The notes: generated from the letters alone by a model not told the origin. Shown: positions 53,060 through 61,971, numbered from the stretch's first letter. The stretch is DNA of 64,000 bases from an uncultured Coriobacteriia bacterium (GCA_959608885.1 CAUHSG010000004.1:51488-115487); one strand, 5' to 3'. Made by a program: numbers and translations.

Positions 53060-53503
53060 ATGGTGTACTCCATAGCGGATGCGGCAAAGATGACCGGTGT
53101 TTCCGCATCGGCCTTGCGCTACTACGACAAAGAGGGTCTACTTCCCGATGTCGAGCGCTTGAGTGGCGGCTCACGGGTGTTCTCCGATACCGATTTGCAA
53201 TGGATTCGGGTAATCGAGTGCCTGAAAAAGGCGGGGCTCACCATCAAGGACATCCGGCGCTACACGCAGCTCGTTCAGGCCGGCGACGATACACTTCCCG
53301 ACAGGCGCGACCTGATTCATGAGCGACGTGCCGCGGTGGAGGCTGACATGGCCGCGCTTCAACGCACGCTCGACTTCATCACCTACAAGTGCTGGTTCTA
53401 CGACGAGGCCGTGCGTCTGGGCAGCGAGGATGCCGTACACGAGCTGTCGGACGAGAGCATCCCTCCCGATATTCGCACCATGCGCGACCGGTCCTTCGAG
53501 TGA
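53060..53503 (+). CDS. MerR-family regulator
   Basis: This 147-residue protein has a MerR helix-turn-helix (YSIADAAKMTGVSASALRYY) and a short coiled-coil C-terminus (HERRAAVEADMAALQRTLDF), lacking a large ligand domain. GGGAGGC precedes the ATG. It is divergent from the Fe-S aldo/keto reductase, about 110 bp apart, as in MerR control of aldo/keto reductase genes elsewhere. Confidence 0.9.
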   Translation: MVYSIADAAKMTGVSASALRYYDKEGLLPDVERLSGGSRVFSDTDLQWIRVIECLKKAGLTIKDIRRYTQLVQAGDDTLPDRRDLIHERRAAVEADMAALQRTLDFITYKCWFYDEAVRLGSEDAVHELSDESIPPDIRTMRDRSFE

Positions 53504-53532
53504 GGTCGCGGGGCAGGTCCGCTAGCTAGAAA

Positions 53533-53561
53533 TGAGACAAATGACCTGTCCATTTGTCTCA
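53533..53561. repeat. Family-B palindrome
   Basis: 11-bp perfect arms TGAGACAAATG / CATTTGTCTCA around ACCTGTC, directly 3' of the double-MarR gene (minus, ends at 53564) and 30 bp after the MerR gene (plus). Confidence 0.85.
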
Positions 53562-53563
53562 CA

Positions 53564-54499
53564 CTAGCCGAAAAGCCTCATGCTGCGCTCACGTGTGACG
53601 ACGCCTTGCGCGGCGCTCAGGTGTATGCGCACGGCCTCTTCGTCGCTGTGGCACGTCTCGAGAAGCGCGTCACGCGTGGGAAGGAGCAGCTCCTCCGCTC
53701 GGTCACGGCCTTTCGACGTCAGCTTCAGCAACTTGGTCCGGCGATTTTCCATGCTGCGCTCTTTGGTGATGAGCCCCTGGCATTCCAGGGTTTTCATGGG
53801 GGCCGTGATGTCACTGCTTTTCAGGAAGAGATAGTCGGCAACGCGTGATGCGGTCACGTTGGGGCCGAGCAGGTAGAGCGCGAGCAATACGCGAAGCTCG
53901 GATGTCTTGAGACCGAGTTCGCGCAGACGTTGCGCCGTGAGCGTGCGCGAGATCATGATAGCGTCGAAGAATGCCGTGTCCAGGCGGAACTTGCCGTTTT
54001 CGATGCGCTGCGCATCATGGATGGTTACCGCGTTCGTCGAGCTGGCAAAGGCGGCTTCGAGCTGCTTGGGCGTGAGGTTTTTCCAGTAGTTCTGCAAGAA
54101 CTGCCCAACATGGTAGTCTGCCCGTTCGATGGACGATGCTCCCTTGGTGGTGAGGGCGAGCGACACCACGCGCATGTCATCGGGATCTTCCGTCCTTGTG
54201 ACGAGCCCGTCGTCCACGAGGTGGGGGACTGCGGCCGAAACCGTGCTCACGCCGACGCGCAGGTTGGCGGCAAGGTCGGTACTGCGCATGGTCTGCCGCG
54301 GGGCCGATAGCAGGCGCAAGAGCATGCGGTACTGCAAGGTCGTAAGGGAGCAGTCGCGTTCCAGGATGTGACTGATGGATTTGTACAGCAAGTTCATGAT
54401 GGTGAGGTAGTCCGACAGGCCCTCGACTGCGGCGACATGCTGTGGATGATTGATGTCTTCAAGCTTGTGGCGTTCCTGATCAAGTTCCGTTGTGATCAT
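53564..54499 (-). CDS. Double-MarR-domain transcriptional regulator
   Basis: This 311-residue protein contains two MarR-like winged-helix domains: one at about 40-125 (TTLQYRMLLRLL, RSTDLAANLRVGVSTVSAAV, LVTRTEDPDDMRVVSLALT) and one at about 190-280 (LKTSELRVLLALYLLG, ASRVADYLFLKSSDITAPM, ITKERSMENRRTKLLKLT). MarR proteins normally have one domain and dimerise, so this is a fused dimer. It is divergent from module 4 and probably regulates it. Confidence 0.87.
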   Translation of the reverse strand: MITTELDQERHKLEDINHPQHVAAVEGLSDYLTIMNLLYKSISHILERDCSLTTLQYRMLLRLLSAPRQTMRSTDLAANLRVGVSTVSAAVPHLVDDGLVTRTEDPDDMRVVSLALTTKGASSIERADYHVGQFLQNYWKNLTPKQLEAAFASSTNAVTIHDAQRIENGKFRLDTAFFDAIMISRTLTAQRLRELGLKTSELRVLLALYLLGPNVTASRVADYLFLKSSDITAPMKTLECQGLITKERSMENRRTKLLKLTSKGRDRAEELLLPTRDALLETCHSDEEAVRIHLSAAQGVVTRERSMRLFG

Positions 54500-54533
54500 G
54501 AAAACCTCACAGATGCGACTTTACGGAAAGTTA

Positions 54534-54554
54534 TTCAATCACAATATTATTGAA
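54534..54554. promoter_or_regulatory. Putative MarR operator between the regulator and module 4
   Basis: TTCAAT-N9-ATTGAA is an inverted repeat, with the overlapping 11-bp palindrome CAATATTATTG inside it, in the divergent promoter region. This fits typical MarR operators. Confidence 0.55.
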
Positions 54555-54674
54555 TGCATATATTGTTAATGAAAAATGCTTTACACGAGTGTGGATGGGC
54601 GTAATCTGGTGGTGACTGGTTATCGCGGATGCATCGCATGTTGCAGCCAGCAGAGAGAGCGAGAGGAGTTTCGC

Positions 54675-57098
54675 ATGTCGGAAGAATCGTTCGTCTACAC
54701 TGCTTGTCCCGGTTGGGGTGACCATGACTACTGCGCGCTCAAGACCATCGTGAAAGATGGCAAAATCGAGCGCATGGAGCGCATCGTCTACTCTCAGCCG
54801 GAAGAACCCGATGGGCACATTTGCCAGAAGGGCTGTCTCGCGGGTCGCCAACCCTACGATCCCAAACGCCTCAAGAAGCCGCTCAAGCGCGTGGGCGAGC
54901 GCGGGAGCGGAAAGTTCGAGGAGATCAGCTGGGACCAGGCCCTCGACGAGATTGGCGAGAAGCTCTGCAAGATTCGCGACGAGTACGGCCCCGACAAGGT
55001 CGTTCTCTGGAACCTCGGCGCAGGCGTTCCTGCCCAGTACAGCTTCGAGAATCTGATGCCGTTCCGTTTCGCGAACACCTTTGGCGTCACCGTTCCGCTC
55101 GGCTCGATCGGTTTGGATAACGGGCCCTTCTACGCCGAGTTCTATAACGCGGGCAGCGAGTTTCCCCGCACCGTGATCGATCCACGCATCATGGTCGGTA
55201 CGGATCTCATCTACGTATGGGGCTGCAATCCCATCGAGAACCAGATGCGCTGCGCTCAGAACCTCGTGCGCGCCCGCGAGGCCGGTGCGCGCATCGTCGA
55301 CCTCGGCCTCATCTTCGACGGCACCGCCGGATTCGCCGACGAGTTCGTCGCCATGAAGCCGGCGTCCGATGGCTATCTGGCCATGGCCATGGTGAACTAC
55401 ATCCTGCAAAACGACCTGCAGGCAAGCGAGTATCTACTCGCACGCTCCATCGCCGCCTACCTCGTCGACGACGAGACGGGCCTGCTCGCCCGCGATCCCG
55501 ACGATGGCTGCTATCTTGTCTGGGATGCGGCGAGCAATGCCACTGTCGGCGTCGCGCCCAAGCGTGGCGACTATCCCGAGGGGGCTGACGTCCAGCTCTT
55601 CGGCAGCTACGAGGTCGACGGCAAGAGCTACACCACGGCACTGCAGAAGCTCAAGGATGCCGCGGCGGAGTACACCTTCGAGCTTGCCGCCGAGAAGTGC
55701 GGTATCAGCGCCGAGGATGCCGAGCGTCTTGCACGTGACTGGGTCGAGGCAGAAAACGCCTTCATCCTGTCGGGCTATGGCCTGCGCTACCGCAACTCCA
55801 ACGAGACCTATCGCCAGTTCCTGCTGCTCGGCGCCTTGACGGGACGCCTGGGCAAGCCGGGTAGCGGTGTCTTCGAGGCGCTGCAGCTCCAGAGCTGGCC
55901 GCTCGTCTTCAACGATATCCCCATCAGCTGTCCCGATGGCGTTGCCGGCGTGAAGTCGGTGCCCGTGCGTATGGCGCAGTGGTTCGCGGCGGCCGAGGCC
56001 GATGATAGCCCCTACAAGGCGCTCATCGTATGCAGCGGCAATCCCGTGCACCAGCAGCCCGACCGCCAGCGATGGCTCGACGTCGTGAAGGACATGGAGC
56101 TTGTCGTCGACTATGACGTATGGCTCACCGACACCGGCGAAATCGCCGACTACGTGCTGCCCGATCTCATGTCCTTCGAGCGCGAGGACCTCATCACAGG
56201 AGCATGCTACAACCACGTTATTCTGCAGGAACCGGCCATCGAGCCGCAGGTCGACGGCCATGAGCCCGTCTGGGTGTTCAGCGAGCTCGCCAAGCGCGTC
56301 GGCCTGGGCGATTACTTCACGATGGGCATTCCCGAATACATCGACATTCGTCTGCAGACGCAGTACCCGCTCATCGCCGGCATCCAGCCGCCCGTCACCT
56401 ACGAGCGCCTCAAGGCCGAGAAGATGATTCGCGCTGCCGCTCCGCCCGAGCCCAAGTACACGCCGTACCTCAACCCCGCCGAGGTGCTCGATAACGAGAC
56501 CGGACGCATGGAGATCATCTACTCCGAGAAGCTCGCCGAGCTCGGCATGGCAACGACCAAGGTGCTCGAGCCGAACAAGATCGGCAAGTCGAGCGAGTAT
56601 CCATACCAGCTCTTCACTGGTCGTCAGCGCTTCTTCATGCAATCGAGCTTTACCGACGATCCCATCACCGTGAAGCTTTCCGGAGAGACGCCCGCCACGA
56701 GGCTCAATCCGGTGCAGGCCCAGCGCTTGGGACTGGCCGAAGGTGACATGGTCGAGGTCTTCAACGAGCGCGGGCATGTCATCACGCGCCTGGTGCTCGA
56801 CGAGAGCGTACCGGATGGCACCGTGCACGTGTGGTTCGGCTGGCGTCGTCGTCAGTTCGAAGAGGGCACTTACGCCGAGATCACGCACCAGTGCGCTGGC
56901 CAGGATTCGCAGGGTCCGCTCGAGGACAAGTGGTTCGCGGATTGGCTTGCCGCGGGACACCATCCCAACCCCTACGTCGAGGCGATGAGTTCGCTCACGG
57001 GCTCGACCGACTGCTACTGGGACTCGTGGTGTGATATCCGCAAGTTCGAGGGCGAGATAACGCCCAATCCACAGGAATCCATCGTGAAGGAGGCTTAA
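54675..57098 (+). CDS. Molybdopterin oxidoreductase, DMSO-reductase family (module 4 catalytic subunit)
   Basis: This 807-residue enzyme has an N-terminal Fe-S motif with Cys11, Cys20, Cys50 and Cys54 (CPGWGDHDYC then HICQKGC). In the metal-ligand position, where modules 1-3 have a cysteine, the segment reads PLGSIGLDNG, so the ligand may be Ser144 as in DMSO reductase; this alignment is inference. Its C-terminal pterin domain starts near 650. No Tat signal. GAGAGGAG precedes the ATG. It is followed by a Fe-S partner. The substrate is unknown. Confidence 0.9.
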   Translation: MSEESFVYTACPGWGDHDYCALKTIVKDGKIERMERIVYSQPEEPDGHICQKGCLAGRQPYDPKRLKKPLKRVGERGSGKFEEISWDQALDEIGEKLCKIRDEYGPDKVVLWNLGAGVPAQYSFENLMPFRFANTFGVTVPLGSIGLDNGPFYAEFYNAGSEFPRTVIDPRIMVGTDLIYVWGCNPIENQMRCAQNLVRAREAGARIVDLGLIFDGTAGFADEFVAMKPASDGYLAMAMVNYILQNDLQASEYLLARSIAAYLVDDETGLLARDPDDGCYLVWDAASNATVGVAPKRGDYPEGADVQLFGSYEVDGKSYTTALQKLKDAAAEYTFELAAEKCGISAEDAERLARDWVEAENAFILSGYGLRYRNSNETYRQFLLLGALTGRLGKPGSGVFEALQLQSWPLVFNDIPISCPDGVAGVKSVPVRMAQWFAAAEADDSPYKALIVCSGNPVHQQPDRQRWLDVVKDMELVVDYDVWLTDTGEIADYVLPDLMSFEREDLITGACYNHVILQEPAIEPQVDGHEPVWVFSELAKRVGLGDYFTMGIPEYIDIRLQTQYPLIAGIQPPVTYERLKAEKMIRAAAPPEPKYTPYLNPAEVLDNETGRMEIIYSEKLAELGMATTKVLEPNKIGKSSEYPYQLFTGRQRFFMQSSFTDDPITVKLSGETPATRLNPVQAQRLGLAEGDMVEVFNERGHVITRLVLDESVPDGTVHVWFGWRRRQFEEGTYAEITHQCAGQDSQGPLEDKWFADWLAAGHHPNPYVEAMSSLTGSTDCYWDSWCDIRKFEGEITPNPQESIVKEA

Positions 57099-57101
57099 GT
57101 C

Positions 57102-57521
57102 ATGGCACACAAGATGTTGGTCGATATCGACCGTTGCATAGGCTGCTGGACCTGCGCGATGGGCTGCAAGGTCGGCAACCACCTGGAAGACGACGAGTAC
57201 CGTGTCGAGGTCGAGACCCACGGATCGGGAGCCGGCATCGACCGTCCCGAGGGCGTCTATCCCGACCTGCATATGTGGTGGCAGCCGGTCTACCTGCCAA
57301 GCTGTACTTTCTGCGCCGAGCGCATGAAGGAGGGAGAGCCGCAGTTCTGTGTGATGGATTGCCCGACGCAGGCGCTGGCCTTCGGGGATGTCGACGACCC
57401 CGATTCCGCGTATTCCCAGGCCCGTGCGCGACTCGAGGCCCGCGGCGCGCGCTTCTGGGAGCTCGACGATGCCGGAGCAGCCACGCGCTCGTGCATCGAG
57501 TACGCGAGCACCCGCCAATAA
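57102..57521 (+). CDS. Fe-S electron carrier (module 4 partner)
   Basis: This 139-residue protein has CIGCWTCAMGC (about 12-22) and CTFC...CVMDCP (about 68-88), enough for two clusters, and a basic C-terminal extension. AAGGAGG precedes the ATG, 3 nt after the catalytic gene. It carries electrons for the module 4 enzyme. Confidence 0.9.
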   Translation: MAHKMLVDIDRCIGCWTCAMGCKVGNHLEDDEYRVEVETHGSGAGIDRPEGVYPDLHMWWQPVYLPSCTFCAERMKEGEPQFCVMDCPTQALAFGDVDDPDSAYSQARARLEARGARFWELDDAGAATRSCIEYASTRQ

Positions 57522-57589
57522 TGAGAGAAAACGTGCCGGAGCACTTTTGTCTCATCGAGCGGTCCTCGGAGAAATCCGGGGCCGCTTTC
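57521..57589 (+). repeat. Composite element: family-A palindrome plus terminator-like hairpin
   Basis: A palindrome (57521-57555; ATGAGA...TCTCAT with GTGC/GCAC inner arms) is followed by a 32-bp hairpin (57558-57589) that is identical to one at 58179-58210. It lies just after the module 4 operon. Confidence 0.85.
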
Positions 57590-57654
57590 GTTTGTGACCA
57601 GGCACGACCTGTCAAGGGGAAATTGCCTGGCTACGTGACAGATGCCTAGAAACC

Positions 57655-57681
57655 AGACAAAACGTCCCCGGCACGTTTTGT
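57655..57681. repeat. Family-A palindrome
   Basis: 10-bp perfect arms GACAAAACGT / ACGTTTTGTC around a CCCCGGC loop, in the gap before the rhodanese gene. Confidence 0.85.
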
Positions 57682-57752
57682 CACGCTGACGTTTCGTTCG
57701 CGTTCTGCTGCTAAAATGGAATCATCGTTACCGACTATAAAAGGAGGTTCCC

Positions 57753-58103
57753 ATGAGCTACGAAATCGTTGATGCTGCCTACGTGCTTGAGCACCTCGGC
57801 AAGATGCCCATCCTGGATGTACGCCCCAAGGACATGTACCTGGAGAGCCGCATTCCCGGTGCGCTTTCGGCCCCGCTTATGGAGGCCAAGGATGCTCCCG
57901 AGGATACGACCGAGTTCTTCCTGCGCGAGGTTCTTGATGCAGGAATCGACCCCACCAAGGACTTCATCGTCTACTGCTATAACGGCGGTCTTGCTCGTGA
58001 AGCCTGTGACCTGCTCGAGAATGCCGGCAACACCTGCCAGAAGTGCTACGAGGGTAGCTGGATCGATTGGATCTCCGATTCCTCGCGCCCGGTCGAGAAG
58101 TAA
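57753..58103 (+). CDS. Rhodanese-like sulfurtransferase domain protein
   Basis: This 116-residue protein is a single rhodanese domain with the active-site Cys in VYCYNGGLARE (about 75), and an N-terminal ILDVRPKDMY. It probably moves sulfane sulfur, possibly for Mo/W cofactor or Fe-S enzyme maturation. GGAGG precedes the ATG. It is bracketed by two copies of a composite repeat in the same orientation. Confidence 0.9.
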   Translation: MSYEIVDAAYVLEHLGKMPILDVRPKDMYLESRIPGALSAPLMEAKDAPEDTTEFFLREVLDAGIDPTKDFIVYCYNGGLAREACDLLENAGNTCQKCYEGSWIDWISDSSRPVEK

Positions 58104-58144
58104 GGCGTTCCGTCGAGAAATGGGACAGGTTCTTGCAATAACCA

Positions 58145-58210
58145 GACAAAAGTGCCCCGGCGACAATTGTCTTATCAAGCGGTCCTCGGAGAAATCCGGG
58201 GCCGCTTTCT
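58145..58210. repeat. Composite element: family-A palindrome plus terminator-like hairpin
   Basis: Palindrome 58145-58173 (AGACAAAAGTGCCCCGGCGA core, TTGTCTT end), followed by the 32-bp hairpin identical to 57558-57589. It abuts the stop of the convergent aminotransferase gene, so it can serve both as its terminator and that of the rhodanese gene. Confidence 0.85.
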
Positions 58211-59495
58211 ATTTGGCCATGAGCTCCTCGAGGGCGGTCATGCGTGCGCAGACGGTGAAGATGCGCGCCGCCTGCTCGAGCTCCTCGATGCTCGGGAAGC
58301 TCGGGGCGATGCGGATGTTTGAGTCATGTGGGTCATCCCCGTAGGGCCAGGTCGCCCCAGCGCCCGTCAGCGCGACGCCCGCCTCCTTGGCCTTGGCTAC
58401 GGTTTCCTTGGCCGTGCCGTCAAGACCGGTGAAGCTGATGAAGTAGCCACCACGCGGATGCGTCCACGTGCCGATGCCCGTGCCGCCCAGGTCCTCGTCG
58501 AAAATCTCGAGCACGGTCTCGAAGCGCGGGCGCAGCAGCTTTGCGTGCTTGCCCATGTGTGCGGCGATGCCCTCGGCATCCTTCAGGAAGCGCACGTGGC
58601 GCAGCTGATTGAACTTGTCGAACCCGATGGTCTGCGCCCCCATGCTCGCGAGCATCTCATCCACGTTGGCGACGCTTGACACGAAGGCGGATATGCCAGC
58701 TCCGGGAAAGGTCACCTTGGAGGTCGAGCAGAACTCGAAGACTATGTCGGGATGACCCGCCCCGGCGCAAGCGTCGATGATGTTGAGGACGTGGTCCTGG
58801 AGCGTCGGGTCGTCGTAGAGATGATGCACGGCGTAGGCGTTGTCCCAGAAGATTCTGAAGTCGCTGGCGGCCGGCTCGAGTGCGGCCAGCTCACGCACGA
58901 CCTCGTCGGAGTAGGTGTAGCCGCAGGGGTTCGAGTATTGGGGGACGCACCAGATGCCCTTGACCGACGGGTCTGCCACGAGACGTGCGACCTCAGTGAT
59001 GTCCGGGCCGTCCTCGCCTAGCTCGATGGGAATCATCTCGATGCCGAAGTGCTCGCAAATCGCGAAGTGACGGTCATATCCCGGGCTCGGGCAGATGAAC
59101 TTGACGTTATCGAGCTTGCCCCAGGGCGCCTGTCCACCCAGCCCCGTTATCCACGCTCGCGCGATGGTGTCGAACATGACGTTGAGGCTCGAGGCTCCGC
59201 ATATCACGACCTGCTCCGGCGCGACGTCGAGCATGTCGGCGACGAGCGCGCGGGCCTCGGGCAGGCCGGCAAGTACGCCGTAGTTGCGGCAGTCCGTGCC
59301 GTCGTCTGCGAAGTAGTCGCTCTCGGAATTCACGCAGTCGAGCATTGGCATGCTCAGCTCGAGCTGGTCGGGGCTCGGCTTGCCACGGGCCATGTTGAGT
59401 TTGAGGTCAAGGGCGCGATAGTCGTCGTATTGCCGCTCGAGCGCCTTGTAGAGCTCACGCATCTCGTCTGCGTCCATGTCCTTATACTCAGTCAT
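58209..59495 (-). CDS. Aspartate-type aminotransferase (PLP-dependent, class I)
   Basis: This 428-residue protein is a PLP-dependent fold-type-I aminotransferase of the subgroup that includes actinobacterial aspartate aminotransferases. The PLP lysine lies in FCSTSKVTFPGAG (about 263-275), with PSPGYDRH, YSNPCGYTYSDEV and WDNAYAVH around the cofactor. It probably transfers amino groups between aspartate and 2-oxoglutarate. I chose the ATG at 59495; a longer frame to 59534 lacks a better ribosome-binding site. It is divergent from the riboflavin-uptake operon. Confidence 0.9.
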   Translation of the reverse strand: MTEYKDMDADEMRELYKALERQYDDYRALDLKLNMARGKPSPDQLELSMPMLDCVNSESDYFADDGTDCRNYGVLAGLPEARALVADMLDVAPEQVVICGASSLNVMFDTIARAWITGLGGQAPWGKLDNVKFICPSPGYDRHFAICEHFGIEMIPIELGEDGPDITEVARLVADPSVKGIWCVPQYSNPCGYTYSDEVVRELAALEPAASDFRIFWDNAYAVHHLYDDPTLQDHVLNIIDACAGAGHPDIVFEFCSTSKVTFPGAGISAFVSSVANVDEMLASMGAQTIGFDKFNQLRHVRFLKDAEGIAAHMGKHAKLLRPRFETVLEIFDEDLGGTGIGTWTHPRGGYFISFTGLDGTAKETVAKAKEAGVALTGAGATWPYGDDPHDSNIRIAPSFPSIEELEQAARIFTVCARMTALEELMAK

Positions 59496-59549
59496 CCCCG
59501 CTTCTTTCCTCGTGATGAAAATGTTGGCGCCCATTATAGACGCAATGGC

Positions 59550-59697
59550 TATAATGAACGACGCATCTGTTCAAGGCGGGGCGGAATTCCCCATCGGCGG
59601 TGAGCGACCTTCGCGTCGTGTAGCCCGCTAACTCCCTTCGGGGAGCCGATCCAGTGCGAATCTGGAGCCGACGGTCATAGTCCGGATGAGAGAGCAG
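59550..59697 (+). ncRNA. FMN riboswitch (RFN element) with promoter
   Basis: A TATAAT -10 at 59550 precedes an RFN element from about 59570: GGCGGGGCGGAATTCCCC, CGGCGGTGAGCG, AGCCCGC, CCGATCCAGTGCGAATCTGG, CCGACGGTCATAGTCCGGAT and GAGAGAGC are all conserved RFN blocks. It probably lowers expression of the riboflavin transporter operon when FMN is plentiful. A -35 hexamer is not clear. Confidence 0.92.
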
Positions 59698-59713
59698 AAA
59701 GGAGCGGATTACT

Positions 59714-60295
59714 ATGTCCGAAATCTCTCACGCAGGCGGGAGCGTCACCCCGCAGCAATCACGCAAGGCCGCATGGAGCACGCGAAAGCTCGTCCTGCTC
59801 GCGCTCTTCACGGCGCTTTCGCTCATCCTGTCCTTCATCGAGGCGCCCATCTTTCCCGCGGCGCCGTTTCTGAAGTACGACCCATCGGCTGTCATCGCGG
59901 GCTTTGCCGCATGTGGCCTCGGTGTTGGCGCTGGCTTGCTCGTGGGCATCGTCTCGGCCGCCATTCATGGTCTCATCATGGGCGATCCCTGGGGCTCGCT
60001 CATGACCATCATCGCCGTTGCGTGCTGGATCGTGCCAATGGCGCTCATCTATCGCACGAAGAGGACACGTACGACGCTTCTCATTGGCATCATCGTCGGA
60101 TCAGTCCTCTCGCTGGCCGGTGCCATCGTGGGCAACCTGCTCATCACGCCCATCTACACGGGGACGGACGTGGCGACGGTCGCTGCCATGATCGTCCCCA
60201 TCCTGTTGCCCTTCAACGCGCTCAAGATCGTCATTAACGACGTGCTCGCCTTCGTGCTCTACAAGCCGGTCGAGAACCTTATGTCCAAGGACTAG
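59714..60295 (+). CDS. ribU: Riboflavin ECF transporter substrate-binding subunit
   Basis: This 193-residue membrane protein has about five to six hydrophobic segments and matches ECF S-components of the RibU type (ALFTALSLILSFIEAP, FLKYDPSAVIAGFAACGLG, LLPFNALKIVINDVLAF). The FMN riboswitch directly upstream supports riboflavin as substrate. It is followed after 3 nt by ECF ATPase genes. A T-component gene is not visible in the operon. Confidence 0.9.
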   Translation: MSEISHAGGSVTPQQSRKAAWSTRKLVLLALFTALSLILSFIEAPIFPAAPFLKYDPSAVIAGFAACGLGVGAGLLVGIVSAAIHGLIMGDPWGSLMTIIAVACWIVPMALIYRTKRTRTTLLIGIIVGSVLSLAGAIVGNLLITPIYTGTDVATVAAMIVPILLPFNALKIVINDVLAFVLYKPVENLMSKD

Positions 60296-60298
60296 CGC

Positions 60299-61150
60299 AT
60301 GGTTGACGGCCTCGACAATTCGGGCAGGATCTCGTTCGATCACGTCTCGTTTTCGTACAAGACAGATGCACCGAACGTCCTCGACGATATCTGCCTGGAT
60401 ATCGAGGCCGGTCAGTTCGTCGCCGTGCTCGGTGCCAACGGATCGGGCAAGTCGACGCTGGCCAAGCACATCAACGCGTTGCTCGCGCCCACGGCCGGGC
60501 GTGTCATGGTGGGCAGTCGCGACACGCATCGCGAGGAGGACGTCCTCGGCATCCGCGAGGCCGCGGGGATGGTGTTCCAAAACCCCGATAACCAGGCCGT
60601 GGCTTCCATCGTGCGCGACGATGTCGCCTTTGGGCCCGAGAACCTGGGGCTTGCGCCTGGCGAGATTCGCGTGCGTGTGGATGAAGCACTGGCGACCGTC
60701 GCCATGGAAGATCACGCCTTCGACGAGATCGAAAGCTTGTCGGGCGGCCAGAAACAGCGCATCGCCATAGCCGGCGTGCTCGCCATGCGTCCGCAGATTC
60801 TCATACTCGACGAGCCGGGAGCCATGCTCGATGCTCGTGGCAGGCGCGGCATCACGCGCGTCGCCCACGAGCTCAATGCCGTCGGCATGACCGTCGTGCT
60901 CATCACGCACTTCATGGAAGACGCGCTCGGTGCCGATCATGTCGTCGTGCTTGATGCGGGCCACATCGCACTCGAGGGCACACCCGACGAGGTCTTCACC
61001 GATGCCGAGGCTCTGCGCGCTTTGCGCCTCGAACTCCCCTTCTCGATTCGGCTTGCCGAGGATTTGCGCAGGCAGGGGTTCGAGGTGGGCATGGGGCTTT
61101 CCGAAGCCGTACTGGAGGAGGAGCTATGCCAATTGCTTTCGAACGGGTGA
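60299..61150 (+). CDS. ecfA: ECF transporter ATPase 1
   Basis: This 283-residue ATPase has GANGSGKST (about 45-53), LSGGQKQRIAIA, and Walker B ILILDEPGAMLD (Gly replaces the usual Thr after DEP). It matches CbiO/EcfA ATPases. AAGGA precedes the ATG. The last 25 nt overlap the second ATPase gene. Confidence 0.9.
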   Translation: MVDGLDNSGRISFDHVSFSYKTDAPNVLDDICLDIEAGQFVAVLGANGSGKSTLAKHINALLAPTAGRVMVGSRDTHREEDVLGIREAAGMVFQNPDNQAVASIVRDDVAFGPENLGLAPGEIRVRVDEALATVAMEDHAFDEIESLSGGQKQRIAIAGVLAMRPQILILDEPGAMLDARGRRGITRVAHELNAVGMTVVLITHFMEDALGADHVVVLDAGHIALEGTPDEVFTDAEALRALRLELPFSIRLAEDLRRQGFEVGMGLSEAVLEEELCQLLSNG

Positions 61151-61971
61151 GCTTCTCCTACGACGATGAGCGCAATGCTCTCGAGGGCATCGACCTTGTC
61201 GTAGACGATGGCGAGTTTCTGGGCGTCATTGGCCACACCGGATCGGGCAAGTCGACGCTCGTCCAGCTCATGAACGCCTTGCTCGTTCCCACGGCAGGAC
61301 GGGTGCTCGTCGATGGCATGGACACGCGCGAGCGCAAGCTGCGCCGCAAGGTGCGTACGACGGTCGGTCTTGCCTTCCAGTATCCGGAAACCCAGCTCTT
61401 TGCCAATACGGTTGCCGAGGACGTGGCCTTCGGTCCTCGCAATCTGGGCCTATCCGATGACGAGGTGGACCGACGCGTGCGAGAGGCGCTCGAGCGCGTG
61501 GGCATGGATTATGCGAGCGTCGCCCAACGCAGTCCCTTCGACCTTTCCGGTGGTCAGCAGCGCAGGGTCGCCCTCGCCGGCATTCTCGCGATGGAGCCAC
61601 GGGTGCTCGTGCTCGACGAGCCGGCCGCCGGCATGGATCCGGCAACGGTGTTCGAGATTCGCGCTTACCTGCGCGAGCTCAACGACCAGGGCCTCACCAT
61701 CGTGCTCGTGTCGCATTCGATGGACGACGTCGCCGAGCTCTGTTCGCGCATCATCGTGCTCGATCACGGCGTGCTGCACATGCGGGGAACGCCTGCTGAG
61801 TTGTTCACGGCACAAAACGCCGCCGAGCTTCGTCGTATCAACCTTGGCGTGCCCCGCGCGACCAAGTTTGCCCTAGAATTGGCGGAGCGCGGAATCGAGA
61901 TGCCCGACCCGATTCTCAATGAACGACAGCTTGTCGAGGTGCTCGTCGCGCTGCGCGAGAAGGCGAAATGA
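61126..61971 (+). CDS. ecfA2: ECF transporter ATPase 2
   Basis: This 281-residue ATPase has GHTGSGKST (about 36-44), LSGGQQRRVALA, and LVLDEPAAGMD. It is the partner EcfA subunit, forming a heterodimer. GGAGGAGG precedes the ATG. The next gene is not an EcfT T-component, so the transmembrane coupling subunit must come from elsewhere. Confidence 0.9.
   Translation: MPIAFERVSFSYDDERNALEGIDLVVDDGEFLGVIGHTGSGKSTLVQLMNALLVPTAGRVLVDGMDTRERKLRRKVRTTVGLAFQYPETQLFANTVAEDVAFGPRNLGLSDDEVDRRVREALERVGMDYASVAQRSPFDLSGGQQRRVALAGILAMEPRVLVLDEPAAGMDPATVFEIRAYLRELNDQGLTIVLVSHSMDDVAELCSRIIVLDHGVLHMRGTPAELFTAQNAAELRRINLGVPRATKFALELAERGIEMPDPILNERQLVEVLVALREKAK

Noticed and set aside
55434..57518. 694-codon minus-strand frame opposite module 4
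   Set aside because: It is the complement of the confirmed molybdopterin enzyme gene and its translation has no domain motifs; long antisense frames are expected at this GC content.
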